Shown here one piece after another: positions 15,504 through 26,505 of a DNA stretch of 64,000 bases. Numbering within the stretch: position 1 is the stretch's first letter; the number at the start of each line of letters is the position of its first letter. The notes beneath the pieces are model-generated. The model had not been told where the DNA came from. It searched no databases and saw only the letters and a program-made list of their open reading frames with translations. Source of the stretch: Glandiceps talaboti (Eukaryota > Hemichordata > Enteropneusta > Spengelidae); contig NC_135549.1 in assembly GCF_964340395.1 (NCBI RefSeq), positions 25,881,342-25,945,341 of the forward strand. Direction: 5' to 3'. A program made the position numbers and the translations under genes.

Positions 15504-15880
15504 TTTAAGTGGCCATATGCATGAGAATTTGGTGTTTATTTAGGAATTTTGATTTATAAAACTTAACTGTTTTCTACTTGAAAAAACAATGGGAAATGAT
15601 ATGTACCAAGTCCTTATTATGTAAAATAATACATACCAAGTCCTTATTATGTAAAATAATACATACCAAGTCCTTATTATGTAAAATAATACATACCAAG
15701 TCCTTGTTATGTAAAATAATACATACCAAGTCCTTCTTTGTAACTCATTAAATTGCAAAAATATGCAGAAAGTGTAAAAATTTTGTTATTGTACAATAAA
15801 TGACATTTTACACATTTTTTAAAATAATGTTTTGCAATTTATTGAGTTACAAACAAAGATTTGCAAGTATGGTGTTATTT
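15504..15880. mobile_element. Foldback MITE, family A copy 2 (right end truncated)
   Basis: It begins 'ttaagtggccatatgcatga' as in the other family A copies and retains the mirrored 'tttgcaatttattgagttac' segment. The right terminal 'ggccactt' is missing. A 30-bp tandem expansion occupies its left arm. Confidence 0.65.
15601..15735. repeat. 30-bp tandem repeat inside a family A MITE
   Basis: About four and a half units of 'acataccaagtccttattat' plus 'gtaaaataat', nearly identical, so recently amplified. There are no spacers, so it is not a CRISPR array. Confidence 0.92.
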
Positions 15881-16554
15881 TCTCCAAACCTTTTTCATGG
15901 CATGACAAACAAAGGAATTCCCCTATTTGTATGCAGAGATTTGTTGGCAATGGCCATGAATAAAAGAAAATGATAGAATACTCTTAATTTTCATTTTTTT
16001 TCATGATCATATATCAAATTATCCAGTGGTTTTTAAATGTCCTGATTACCATGACAACTGACATTAACAAGAAGAGCACTCCAAATTTTGTACATGTTTC
16101 AAATTAGCACAGTTTAAAACACAGAGCAATGTTATTGCACATCGTAATGACATTTAGGATGGCGACCTCTGTGTTGGCACACATGTTATTTTGATTAATT
16201 TAAGAAAATTTGATCACATCTGTGGCATCTGTTACCTTGCGGATGTAGTTAGTCTGTAAGATACAACATGTTGTCCAACAACTATCGTACAGAGAAAACT
16301 GATTAGGGCTGAACAACACAATGCATCTTACGGTCTTTGTTGTAGCATGAACAAAGCATGTAGAATTTCACAACAAAAGCAACAGTAATGTCCACTGTTA
16401 GTGACACCAATAACAACAACTTACTAACGAGTCTTTTCAAAATATTGAGAAAAAAAAAAATATCCCATCTTTGGTCACAGAAAGTTTATCTTTGATTTAA
16501 ATTTGAAAGATTTCATTGACTCTAAAAGGCTGCAAACTATGACCTACAAGTTCT

Positions 16555-16770
16555 GATTGGCTATTAATGATGCAGATGAATATTAATTAATTCATTAACC
16601 AAATCAGCAGCCACATGAAAAGTTTTCAGGTTTGATGACAGCAATGAATGAATATTAATTAATTCACTGACCAATCAATAACTACATCATAAGCTTTCAG
16701 GTTTGATGGCAGCAATGAATATTAATTAACCTATCAACCAATCAGCATTTAATTCCAAAGCTTTCAGGTA
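16555..16770. repeat. ~70-bp tandem repeat, three copies
   Basis: Each unit carries 'gaatattaattaa', a 'ccaa(a)tca' motif and 'ctttcaggtttgatg' or 'ttttcaggtttgatg'. The copies are diverged. Confidence 0.75.
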
Positions 16771-17645
16771 ATTACATTTGAGTTGTTTAGGTGTAATTTT
16801 TGAAATCATAGCCCTTATTTGTGGAGGCGAATTTTTGCATCGGATGAAAAAGATGTGATGTCAAGTTTATAAAGTTGCATTGTATTGTACCATTTGTGGT
16901 ATGACATTACCATGGCAATACAATATTTTATCAGCTTTAGTTTATATCTAATTACAGGAGAATAATTTGACAAGCTGACAAAACTAAAAGTAACATAGTG
17001 AAATATAATTTTTCTTCACTAATTATAAACTAAAGTCTACTCAAATACATGCATCACACAACAAACTATTTCTAGAAAAAATAAGAAATTTGTCAACCAC
17101 ACAATCAAAGAAGCAGCCAGTTATTGGCATGACTACAGCAATGAACTGCTATCCTAATTGAAAAGTCTACTCAAAACATAGGCAAACTTTGTTAAGTAAT
17201 CAGTTTTTTTATATGGGGGGTGGGTGACGACTTGGCTGCAAGGAAAAATTGCCATGTCTATTGAACTATTGGTCTACTTTGGATAGAATTGAAATTTAGG
17301 TGCGGAAACGGTTTTCTGGCAGAGCTATCGGAAAAAAAGTTGGTTCAAGAATAATCGTATGTAATCCTTGTGGCTCCACTGATAAAATACCACTAATGTG
17401 ATGACCTGGGATTGAAATTTACGCCTTTTAAAAGTCAACCTGGGTATTTGTAATGGCAAACTCTAAGTCAACTACATTGGTCTGTTGGATTGAATACAGC
17501 TCAGGGTGCAGTCTCATCACCAAATGTTGTCACCTATTACCCTCACACAAATATGACCGAATATATTCACAACCCATCCCCCCTGACATATTTGGCTTAA
17601 TACAAACAGTCAAAATCTCCAACAACTAAAAGCAACCCCAAATCA

Positions 17646-17690
17646 CACCCAATCCAATCCAACCCAACCCAACCCAACCCAACCCAATCT
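17646..17690. repeat. (CCAAC)n microsatellite
   Basis: Consecutive CCAAT/CCAAC pentamers. Confidence 0.9.
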
Positions 17691-18108
17691 TTTGATTTCT
17701 CCGAACCAAAAATCACATCCTTTCAACTCAAATATCCTAACAGGTACATCTAAACAAATACCCATATCTCAAATATCCTCTGACAACCATCAAATATAAA
17801 CAAACTATAGCCTAAATTTCTGCAGGCAAGTTGTCTTTAGTGTAAGTACAGTTCAATTTACAACTCGAATTTGGACTTGTACTTCAGACAAACATTGCAC
17901 TGATATGAGAGAAGGTACAGTACTGGCCTTTGATATGACAATAATGTGAACAGTAAACAGATAAGGAATCTTAGACCAACACACAAATAAAACAGATAGG
18001 ACACAATGTTTTATATGGTGACTGTGGTAATCAATAGTGGTGATCATGGTCACACAATACATGTAATACTCGTTTTCTACAATATGGATAAAAACTACCT
18101 TAAGTCAC

Positions 18109-18156
18109 ACACTATTACTAACCTGGGTTCCTCTTCCTGTTCCAGGTTAGTAGTGT
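18109..18156. other. Short hairpin, possible decayed foldback
   Basis: The left arm 18109-18126 ends 'actaacctgg' and the right arm 18142-18156 begins 'ccaggttagt'. They pair over 15 bp with a 3-base bulge and a 15-base loop. It lies about 480 bp beyond the TDG stop codon. Confidence 0.5.
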
Positions 18157-18632
18157 ATCGTCAGTATCTGTATTTCAGAGCCACGGTAAAAACCCAAGTT
18201 CAAATGGATATACTTGACCATCACTATCCTAAATACATCTGTGTGAATCTGTTTTGTCGGAGTCACCTTACAAAATCACTTAACCCTGTGAATTGTCCAT
18301 GTTACCTCAGATATGGGTAGGGAAGTACTGCATTGAATTTGAAAAGTCTCTAATTACATATTCTTGGGGTGAATTTGTGTATTTACTGAGGATTTCTATG
18401 GAAGTGGATATTTCTATTCCTGGTTATATTGTTACGGGTAAAACAACACTCAGCATTCTTGTGATAGTTTTGTTAAAATTTCAACTTGTGAGTAGACTAT
18501 ACGGCTATCTCAATCTTTAAACAGTTCCTTCACAGGTTAATTATGGATGTATAAATTATGGTTATGAAATCAAAATAGTATATCTTTTAAGTGGCCAAAT
18601 TTTCTGATGAAGTCCAACTGAAAGGTTCCTGA

Positions 18633-21600
18633 TTATGCATTGAAATGACACGACTGGTTCCCCTGCCCATCCTCTTGTTTCACTGAAAACGCTTCACTGA
18701 AATTCGGCAGTTGAAGACCCATCTGTACAGCCTGACCATTGGGATTCTGGTGTGTGGAGCTGGGTGGTACACCAGGTCTGTGCTGTTGTTGATGCTGTGC
18801 CGACACTCCACCATCGTTTTGAATATTTGGAATGCTGTCTATAAAGCTACCTGGATGGAAATCTATGGGCGCATTGTAAACATACTGGTTATCGCATGGC
18901 TCTTGTTTGATACGAAATCCCATGTTATTAGGCATCGCGGCTCCCATGTTATTTGACATGACTGTCCCAGTAGTAGGATCTACAGGTTCTTGTTTGATAG
19001 GGATAGTTGCCTGCGCTGTCGCCATAAAGCCTTGTTTTTCGGCATTTGCAGCATCAACCATCTGATTTTCAAGCTTGACGGTAAGATCAGCGGCGGTTGC
19101 TGAGTTAGTCGGTGTTGCTGATGATATAGGAGGCATAGGCGGATCTGGTGATTGTGGACGACCAGTTAGCTCATTGCGTAATTTCTTTAACTGGAGGTAG
19201 AATGGCACTTTGTCTGTTGCTCTGGGAAACTGTGAACAACGTGCACTGGAGGAAGGCATCACAAATATTACCTGAAAATTAGGATGACAAACAATATCAT
19301 TATTATAAACACAGTATACAGGTACTTATAAAAACATCAATAACCTACTTACAATGAACCAAAAAATTTCCAAACATTAATAATAATTTCATAGCAATTA
19401 AATTTTGAGCTTTAAAAATAGAATTATTTCTTAACACAATATTGACATCGACAAAAATGGATACAAGGAACATAATATTATAATGAGTTGACCTTGCTTT
19501 GATCATTAGAGGAGCTCTTATTTTTTACTTATTTTGTCAACCTAACTTTTGCTGATGTTCCTTGCACTTATCACATCATTTTTTGGTATTTTAACTTGAG
19601 AAACATTTGTGATATTTTAACATCTCTTTATGGCTCAAATTTTCTCTTGTTCATTTTTTCATTTATTTTGTAAATTCAATTTGTCCATTTGAAAAGATGA
19701 CTATGAGAAGGTCGCACAATGTCACACAAGCTCAATTTAGGTGGGAGGGGGGTCTGGCATCTATGCGATTGCTGACCTTAATTTTCACATTTCTAACCAC
19801 ATTTTGATGGAAAACTTTCACTTCTTCAATGATAACAGCTTTTGTATGAATTTACTACTGAGATGTTGATAAGTTGATAAACATTTACTTCTATAAATGT
19901 GGGGTTTCTGTAGTATTTTAATGTGTTTACAATCATATTTTACATTACGTCAATCATAGTAGTACCGGTACATGGTGTGACTACTACAGTTTTCATCATA
20001 GTTTACATCATATATAAACATTTGATGTCACACTTGTGAATGTTTATTTAGGGGGAGGGGGGAGAGGGGGTTTTGACCCAAACAAACGATGTTTGTTTGT
20101 TAAGCTTGTGCGACATTGTGTGATTGTCCATTAGTTATTATATTATTATCATTTATTGTCCTTCATAACTCATAACTTAATTATAAACATATAGAATATC
20201 AAATCCTTATACAGGTATGAAAGTAGACAAACTTGATAAACGGAAAACTTCATAATCTAACTATGTTCACATAGTAATGTCCATAGCAGAAGTCATTACT
20301 TACCGTATCTGTGCCTTCCATAGGTTCTGGCTGTCTGCCAATTTCAAAATCTTTCCGTCCACTGAAGATCTCATAGATACCCTTGCCATTGAAACATGCA
20401 ATCTTAGGTTTATATTTTTTCATTTTCTCCAACAATTCCTTTCCTCCTTCTTTGATTTCTTTCCTATTAAAACAAAGAATTAGAAACATTATAACCACTA
20501 AATATTGATCGAATAATAATTACTATCATGTCAGAAAATCCAAGGCCATTAAATTGTTATCAGTTTACAATGGATATAAGACAAAGCAGCATGATATGCC
20601 TTGTATTCTAGGGCACCCTCCTGTTATAACTTTTTGCAAAATTAGTATCTGGTATGCAATGCATTGTCATAAAAAATGATAATTAAGCCCAAGTGGCTGT
20701 GTAACAATCATGTTTGTTCACATTTCAAAATTTCAAGAAGTTGCACATTCTCTTTTTCATGACTGTTATAATGATAATCTTTATTTATACTGGATAGTTC
20801 TTTAAGCATATAAACACTTGTCTCCCAAGAAGTCCAGTGAGGACCATCCCTCATGGGTTCAGTGTTAATGCAGTTTACACATGGACATCAAGCCAGTATA
20901 CAGAGTAACACAACACCTAAAAAGTAAGGTAATTCAGCTAATTAGCTAAGACTGAACTGATTCATGTACACGTTTGTTGTAGCTTAATTTGTGAAAAGTT
21001 ACCTACTCTACTGGGCTGTATGTTACCAGTAACCATATCAAGGATGACATGGTCTGTCTGCAGTGCAATACTTGTCTTCTACCGGGGTGGGGGTGTTATA
21101 TTTTGTACACAAAAAACTATGAGTTGGGAAAGACAGGATAAACTAACCTTGTTAAATCTGCACTGCCTCTGGTAGTTCTGGTAACAATATTGGTAAATCC
21201 AATACCAAATTCTTTAAGTCTGTAGTCATCCATGCAAGTCATTGGGTTTGGTACCAAACCAGATAAATACAGACATTTCCCTACAAAAAATAATGATGCA
21301 GAGAAAAATTACTAGTCACTGCCTCGCTTCAAACTGATGGTGATACATTGCAACCTTTTGAAGATCTCTGGTTTCTAGTTTGTCGATGGTTATTTTGACA
21401 AATGTTACTTGGTTTACTGTTAAGAGATAAATCTCCTTCTAATGAGGTATCACAGTATTCATGTACATCAAATCATTGGGTAAACAGTTAAAGTGGCATA
21501 ATCTGAGTTCATAAGCTTTTTACTTAATTGAAAAATACTTCCATAAAACCTTGATTAAACTATCCTAGTATAATGTTAATACCAATGTATGCCTTCTATG

Positions 21601-23500
21601 ACATCACAGTTGTCTTTTGGTATTGTTAGAACAGTTGACTCTCGATACGGATTCCGTGACATTTTTTGATCATACATATCATAGATGACGTCATCAAATC
21701 ATTTATAAGTTTTATATTAATACCAGGTTTGAGGTCAGTCAATTGCAAGTGATGATTAAGTGTGTTTCAGTAAGTACAATACTGTGAGAATGTTTTTAAA
21801 TATGCAGCAAAAAGTGTGCCACAAAATGTTTAAACTCAACTTGTGCCCCTTAATAATCACAAAATACAAATCAAAACTTACAGAAGTGATTGCCAGGCCC
21901 AGCATAATGATGTCCTTTGAATGCAGCAAACAGACCAGGGTTGATTCCAATCTGTCAGGAAAACATTGAAAAAAGAGACTCAAATGAAACATGACATGAA
22001 AATCAAATGAAACATTGAAGTGTTGGGACTTCAAAAAGTAAAATTCATCGCTGACTTCCCTGATCACAGAGAACTTAGAAAATTGTGCCAAGGCTTATCC
22101 TTGATACATTTTCTGATAAATTGTACACAGTGATATACATAATATTAAAGCTGCTCCAGCTGCAACCGGAACATTTGTTTGAATATGTTTTATTAGATAT
22201 AACAACTTACTCATAATACCATATACCATCAACAGTATTGAATTACCAGTTGGTAAACATCATATTTGTGGAGTAGCACACATATAGTATGATGCAATGT
22301 ATCCAATCAAATGGATTTTTTGGGTCTGTCCCCAAAACCAGAACCCCAAATGAATCATGATTTCAGCTGCACTTATAATTATACTACAGGTCAAACCTCA
22401 TTACAATGAATAACTTTGGACTGGGCAATTTTGGTCGTTATATCCAGATTTCGTTATAACCGTAGTGACTCTTGGAACGCCAGTCAATATGGCCGACATT
22501 GTACTGACAGTACGCACTCATACTCACACTCGATTTTGAAACCAACATCACTCTAGACACACAGGAATCACATATAAACGCATTCAGTTGGAGAAAAATA
22601 CAGTCTTCATCATCAACAAAATGTACGGTACTTATAGATCAAATAGACTTCTAATTGACACGATATCTAATTATTGGTATTTTACCAATTTTCAGTGAAT
22701 ATATTGTTGGTTGGTCTGATAAAAAAAATAATAACATCCAAGTTACAGCTAGTGTATGTTTATAGAAATATAATTATCAATTTGATTTTGGACTAGGTGA
22801 ATATTGATGATGATGATCATTCACAGTAGTGCACTGCAGTTTAGTCTGTAAGGTACACCATGTCAATCGGGATGCTCTCATACATCCGTCAACCCTTTTA
22901 AGCAGGCCAGTGAGGGGAGAGTGATACAACATATCTTACATTGTCTAACTGCAGCACTACAAGACAAAAAATTCCTACAAAGAGAGAACACTCATGTTGT
23001 CAAGGTTACCATGATAACAGTATCACATATGCCAGTGTAACAGTAAATTGGAGGAACTAAAGTGCTACCGAGATAAAAAACAAACAAACTGGGATTTAAA
23101 AAAAAACTTTTTAAAAAATGTCTTGAAACTTACAATGGCTATGTCAAGGTCATAATCAAGATGATCTGGTAATGTTCTCTTCATGACTTCCTCTTCTGGC
23201 ATACCTTGGAATCTGTCAAACTTTCTCTTCTTTTTAACTGGGAAGGCATCTGTAATTTTTTCTTGTTTGACTTTTTTCTTCTTGACTTTTGTTGGTGTCG
23301 TTGAGACTGATGGTTGTGGTTGTTGGTACATATGAGGCATCATCATGGGTTGTTGTGGTGGTTCAATTTTAATCATAGCTGGGTTACTGTCACAAAGAAC
23401 ATGAGACAAAATTCGATTACGGTTATTTTATATTGGATTTTTTTCTTTGCGACTTCAAAATCAATCATTTCTTACTCAGATATATTTTGGGGATTTCAAA

Positions 23501-23560
<60 letters not shown>

Positions 23561-23569
23561 CGTGCACTC

Positions 23570-23605
<36 letters not shown>

Positions 23606-24541
23606 AGACATGTATTGATCTGCATGTTTTAAAATCTGATGGAGTGGTCAGCTGGATGTAAAAACAGCATTATACAGTTTCCCTATCAGATTTTCACCAG
23701 ATCGAATCACTTCCATGATTTCAAAGTGGACAATTTGTGTGAAAAAGTGAAATATGGTGAATGCTAAAAATTCACCTGTTGATTGCTCAATGTAAGCTTA
23801 ATCTCCCTAGCTTCATTACTTCATGGAATACTTCCATGATCACTTGGAAAAAAAGCAAACAAACTATTTGGTTTGGAAATAGAAACAATTAATTGAATAA
23901 AGTGACAACATTTCACTCCAGTATTAACATCAGACAACGATTTTGATATAAATAACTATTTCAGGCTGTTAAGTAGGTAAAATAAACATACCCTTCACAG
24001 TCATTTTATTGGAATTTCCCTCCAAAATAAATTTTGGAACAAAGCACAGGAAACATATTAGTATCTGCTACCTGGTTTGCCAAGCCTGAACACTTGGTTG
24101 ATCTGGCAAAATATTTCCATACATATTTTCGATTTATTTTGATGAATACTTTATTTTGGCTTCGTGAAAGCATTTCTAAAAAAAAGGTTTGGTGTGCAAA
24201 TTGAGGAAAATCTCCTACATTCAGATTTCTGCTCAGAAAATTCTGGGTTATGTTTGCGTATAGAAAATGGCATTTTCGTGAAATCTCTGGTTACATTCAT
24301 AGAGTGGTGACTCACAAAAAAAAATACATGTACACGTATTCAGCATTATCAATCGAGCTAAAAATGTAAGGTATCTCTATCGATCTCTGTTGTTTTTGCC
24401 CGATGAATCCCCCATTGTTGAATCTCAGCTAGGAGTAAGAGAACGGTAAACGAAATGCAAACATCCGGTTCAATTCATTTAAAGCACAGAAATGCATTGA
24501 TATACTTACAAATACGGGCTTGGCTGATATGAATTTTCCAT
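18633..24541 (-). CDS. TDG: Thymine/uracil DNA glycosylase TDG
   Basis: Six coding exons in consistent phase: 24510-24541, 23134-23386, 21882-21951, 21148-21280, 20304-20463 and 18633-19271. They give 428 aa (human about 410). TDG excises T or U from G mismatches and 5-formyl/5-carboxylcytosine, starting base-excision repair and active demethylation in the nucleus. The UDG-family fold is clear: IGINPG with catalytic Asn99, [14 protein letters not shown] (DNA-binding strand), [18 protein letters not shown] and the insertion loop MPSSSARC (221-228). A lysine-rich N-terminus precedes it and contains QEKITDAF (52-59), a PCNA-binding degron also present in vertebrate TDG. The 3'-most exon adds a long Gln/Pro-rich tail with IKQEP repeats (SUMO consensus). 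The start Met is at the end of the first coding exon; the M(10)+2 phase matches the next acceptor exactly. It lies head-to-head with UQCC5. Confidence 0.95.
19708..20131. mobile_element. Foldback element in TDG intron 5
   Basis: Left 'cgcacaatgtcacacaagct' and right 'aagcttgtgcgacattgtg' are inverted, followed inward by G-rich stretches on both sides ('gggaggggggtc' and 'gggggaggggggag'). About 420 bp with no coding capacity. The G-rich segments lie on the same strand, so only the outer ~25 bases pair. Confidence 0.6.
22144..22756. mobile_element. MITE family C copy 1, enlarged by another insertion
   Basis: It starts 'ttaaagctgctccagctgca' and ends 'tccaagttacagct', matching the ends of the copies at 30658, 41581 and 57939. 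Internal family landmarks 'aacagtattgaattac' and 'tctaattattggtatttta' are in order. The middle holds extra sequence including 'caaacctcattacaatgaa' and 'cgttatataccagatttcgttataac'-like text, reminiscent of pogo/Tigger-type termini. Confidence 0.6.
23505..23602. repeat. (GT)n microsatellite in TDG intron 1
   Basis: About 45 GT units with a short interruption (gagcgtgcactcgc). It lies ~120 bp upstream of the TDG exon 2 acceptor in transcript terms, and the purine-strand CA run is a potential splicing modulator. Confidence 0.95.
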
Positions 24542-25353
24542 GTTCCAATGCCAAGGTGACCGTCAAAATAAGATCAAAATACACTGTGAAGATAAAAACA
24601 ATAGCAAAGTCGTTAATAATTTGCATACAGAATTGGGCTTCCATTCACACTTTCGCATAGAGTAAATAGGTTTAGGATTGTTTGAATGAACATCACAAAC
24701 ATCGCCGAACAGCGTCTACCACATACAACAGACCTGCGAATGGTCGATCTGCCCTTAAAATAGACTTTGCAGAGAGATAAACATGAATCTGTTATTCTGT
24801 CATCGATAAAATACCCACCACTACTAAATTAACGGGAGATCCGTACCTTAATTTTGGTCGATCAAACGCAAAAGATGTTGCAAGAACAATGAATTTGAGT
24901 GACCGGTGAAATTCCATGCAATTTTATTCCAGGTCACCGTAATCGGCGCTGTTTACAGGAAGCCCTAATTTTCCTGAGAAGCAAATCCTTGATGGATATT
25001 CCTTATCGATAAGACAATAGCCAATATCCTATGAATCTGTAAACTATAGATAAGCGATAAATATTTTCCATTGAAACAATGGCACAGAAATTTCAATATT
25101 TTTTGCTGTCTTTTTCTATCTTTTGTTCAGTTTTATTGGAGAAAAGATTACACCAACAATCAACATAGGTTGAAAGGTTGTTTACATCACGTTTGACCTT
25201 GGAACTTCGATCTTTTTAATTAAATACTGAAAAGAAGGCGATATTTTGAAACTTATGTGACGATCAGACATTATAGTTGAATGAATTCATCGTCTGAAAG
25301 ACAGGAAAGCTACACCTGACGTAACTTACTGACACTATTTTTTTTAGTTTTAA
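24542..25353. promoter_or_regulatory. Divergent promoter region TDG / UQCC5-UQCC6
   Basis: The two start codons point away from each other across 812 bp. The interval holds the perfect 12-base palindrome CTTATCGATAAG (25002-25013), whose core TATCGATA equals the Drosophila DRE motif, and a CCAAT at 25021. Just before the UQCC5 ATG, 'cttactgac' and a T-tract ending in AG at 25346 look like a branch point and acceptor, so UQCC5 probably has a spliced 5' UTR. Both transcription starts are inferred, not seen. Confidence 0.55.
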
Positions 25354-26440
25354 ATGCCAAATTTGCTGTACAGCAGACGACTGCGCCGTCTTCTTGACAA
25401 GTGGCCAGGCAAACGAGTTTTTGGTATCTACCGATTTTTACCACTTTTCTTCGTAACTGGTGCTTCATTAGAATGGGTCATGATCAATGCTAGGATAGCT
25501 CCAGGAGGAGAAACATTCTGTAAGTATTGAAGCATACTACTACAATGATTACAAAAAATAGAATCTCATCACATTGGCGTAGACACAATGTTGAATTAAT
25601 ATATTGAGTATTGGATCATGTCATTACCATAGGTACTATACTAGACCATGACAGCTGCTAACAAACCCCCCCCCCCCCCGTGACTTTATTCAGCACTTGA
25701 TACATTAAGATGATCTATACCATCGTACTGTGACGTCGATGCCTTTAATTCAGGCAGTATTACCAGTAATTTCTTATTTAATTTTTTAGAAATCCTTTAT
25801 TTTATTACTAGATTATTAATTATTGTTTAATATTTTCTTTTTTACCTATGACCCACATTCATGTTTAAGGTGACACTGTAGCATGTCTTGGCCCAGTGTT
25901 TTTGTTATGGGTGATAAGTAGGTAAAATTTACCAGAGTTTTCCCTATAGAGTAATTTATATTGTGGTTCCTTGGCCAAAGCTCGTAATAGTATACTAACA
26001 GGCTAGGTACATACAGAAATCTATGTAAATTTTAACACACACACCACACCAACCCACTCCCACCTCACCCCATGACAGAGGTTCCAAAACATTCATAGAA
26101 AAACTGGCAAGAAAAAGAGATAATTGTTCTACAATTATTCTAGGAAATGTTGAATTGTACTATAGGTTTTTTTTTCTAAAATGCTAGCATTCCATTGAAA
26201 TGTTCATACTTATCAATACCTTACTAACCTTTTTGAACCCCGATAAAACATTCTAGGTAACTAGGGTGATTTGACCATTTCATAAGTACAAACAAACAAA
26301 CAAACATGTTAGAATTCCCTTTCTCTAATCCTTTTCATATTGTGGTTACTTACATTTTTTTAGATGACGTAAATAGAAGAAAAAAAGCCGAGAGATTGGC
26401 AGCAGCAGCTGCAGAAGAAGCATCACCAAACAAACAGTAG
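25354..26440 (+). CDS. UQCC5: UQCC5 (SMIM4 / Sloth1): complex III assembly microprotein
   Basis: Two coding exons, 25354-25519 and 26364-26440, give 80 aa (human SMIM4 is 70). The pattern 'PGKRVFGIYRFLPLFFVTG' then 'LEWVMI' and 'ETFYDV.RRK' matches SMIM4 residue for residue in the conserved core. One membrane segment covers about residues 27-45. The family sits in the mitochondrial inner membrane and acts with UQCC6 and other factors to stabilise newly made cytochrome b during complex III assembly. The Ala/Glu-rich tail is lineage-specific. The start ATG has T at -3 and C at +4, a weak context. The stop lies in the same exon that starts UQCC6, 65 nt upstream of it. The intron phase (1) joins F-T|AT to give the conserved Tyr. 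Confidence 0.94.
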
Positions 26441-26505
26441 AAATAGTCAGACTATCACATCTCTATAACTACAGTCTTTATACTAATATCAAAGGAGGAG
26501 CTACA
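26441..26505 (+). other. Intercistronic spacer of the UQCC5-UQCC6 transcript
   Basis: 65 nt with no ATG in any frame, no splice acceptor with a pyrimidine tract and no AATAAA. This favours one continuous mRNA carrying both cistrons over separate genes. The purine run just before the UQCC6 ATG resembles a Shine-Dalgarno site only by chance; the A at -3 is the relevant eukaryotic feature. Confidence 0.8.

Larger units (their letters stand above)
15881..18108. other. Gene-free interval upstream of the TDG 3' end
   Basis: AT-rich sequence with two small repeat arrays listed separately and no convincing exons. A short inverted pair, 'cagctttagtttata' at ~16933 and 'tataaactaaag' at ~17024, is visible. 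Confidence 0.4.

Noticed and set aside
22380-22480. Active pogo/Tigger transposon
   Set aside because: Only a terminus-like 'caaacctcattacaatgaa' and 'cgttataac' text is present; there is no transposase frame.
26490-26505. Shine-Dalgarno-like aaggaggag before UQCC6
   Set aside because: The locus is nuclear, spliced and eukaryotic; the purine run is coincidental.
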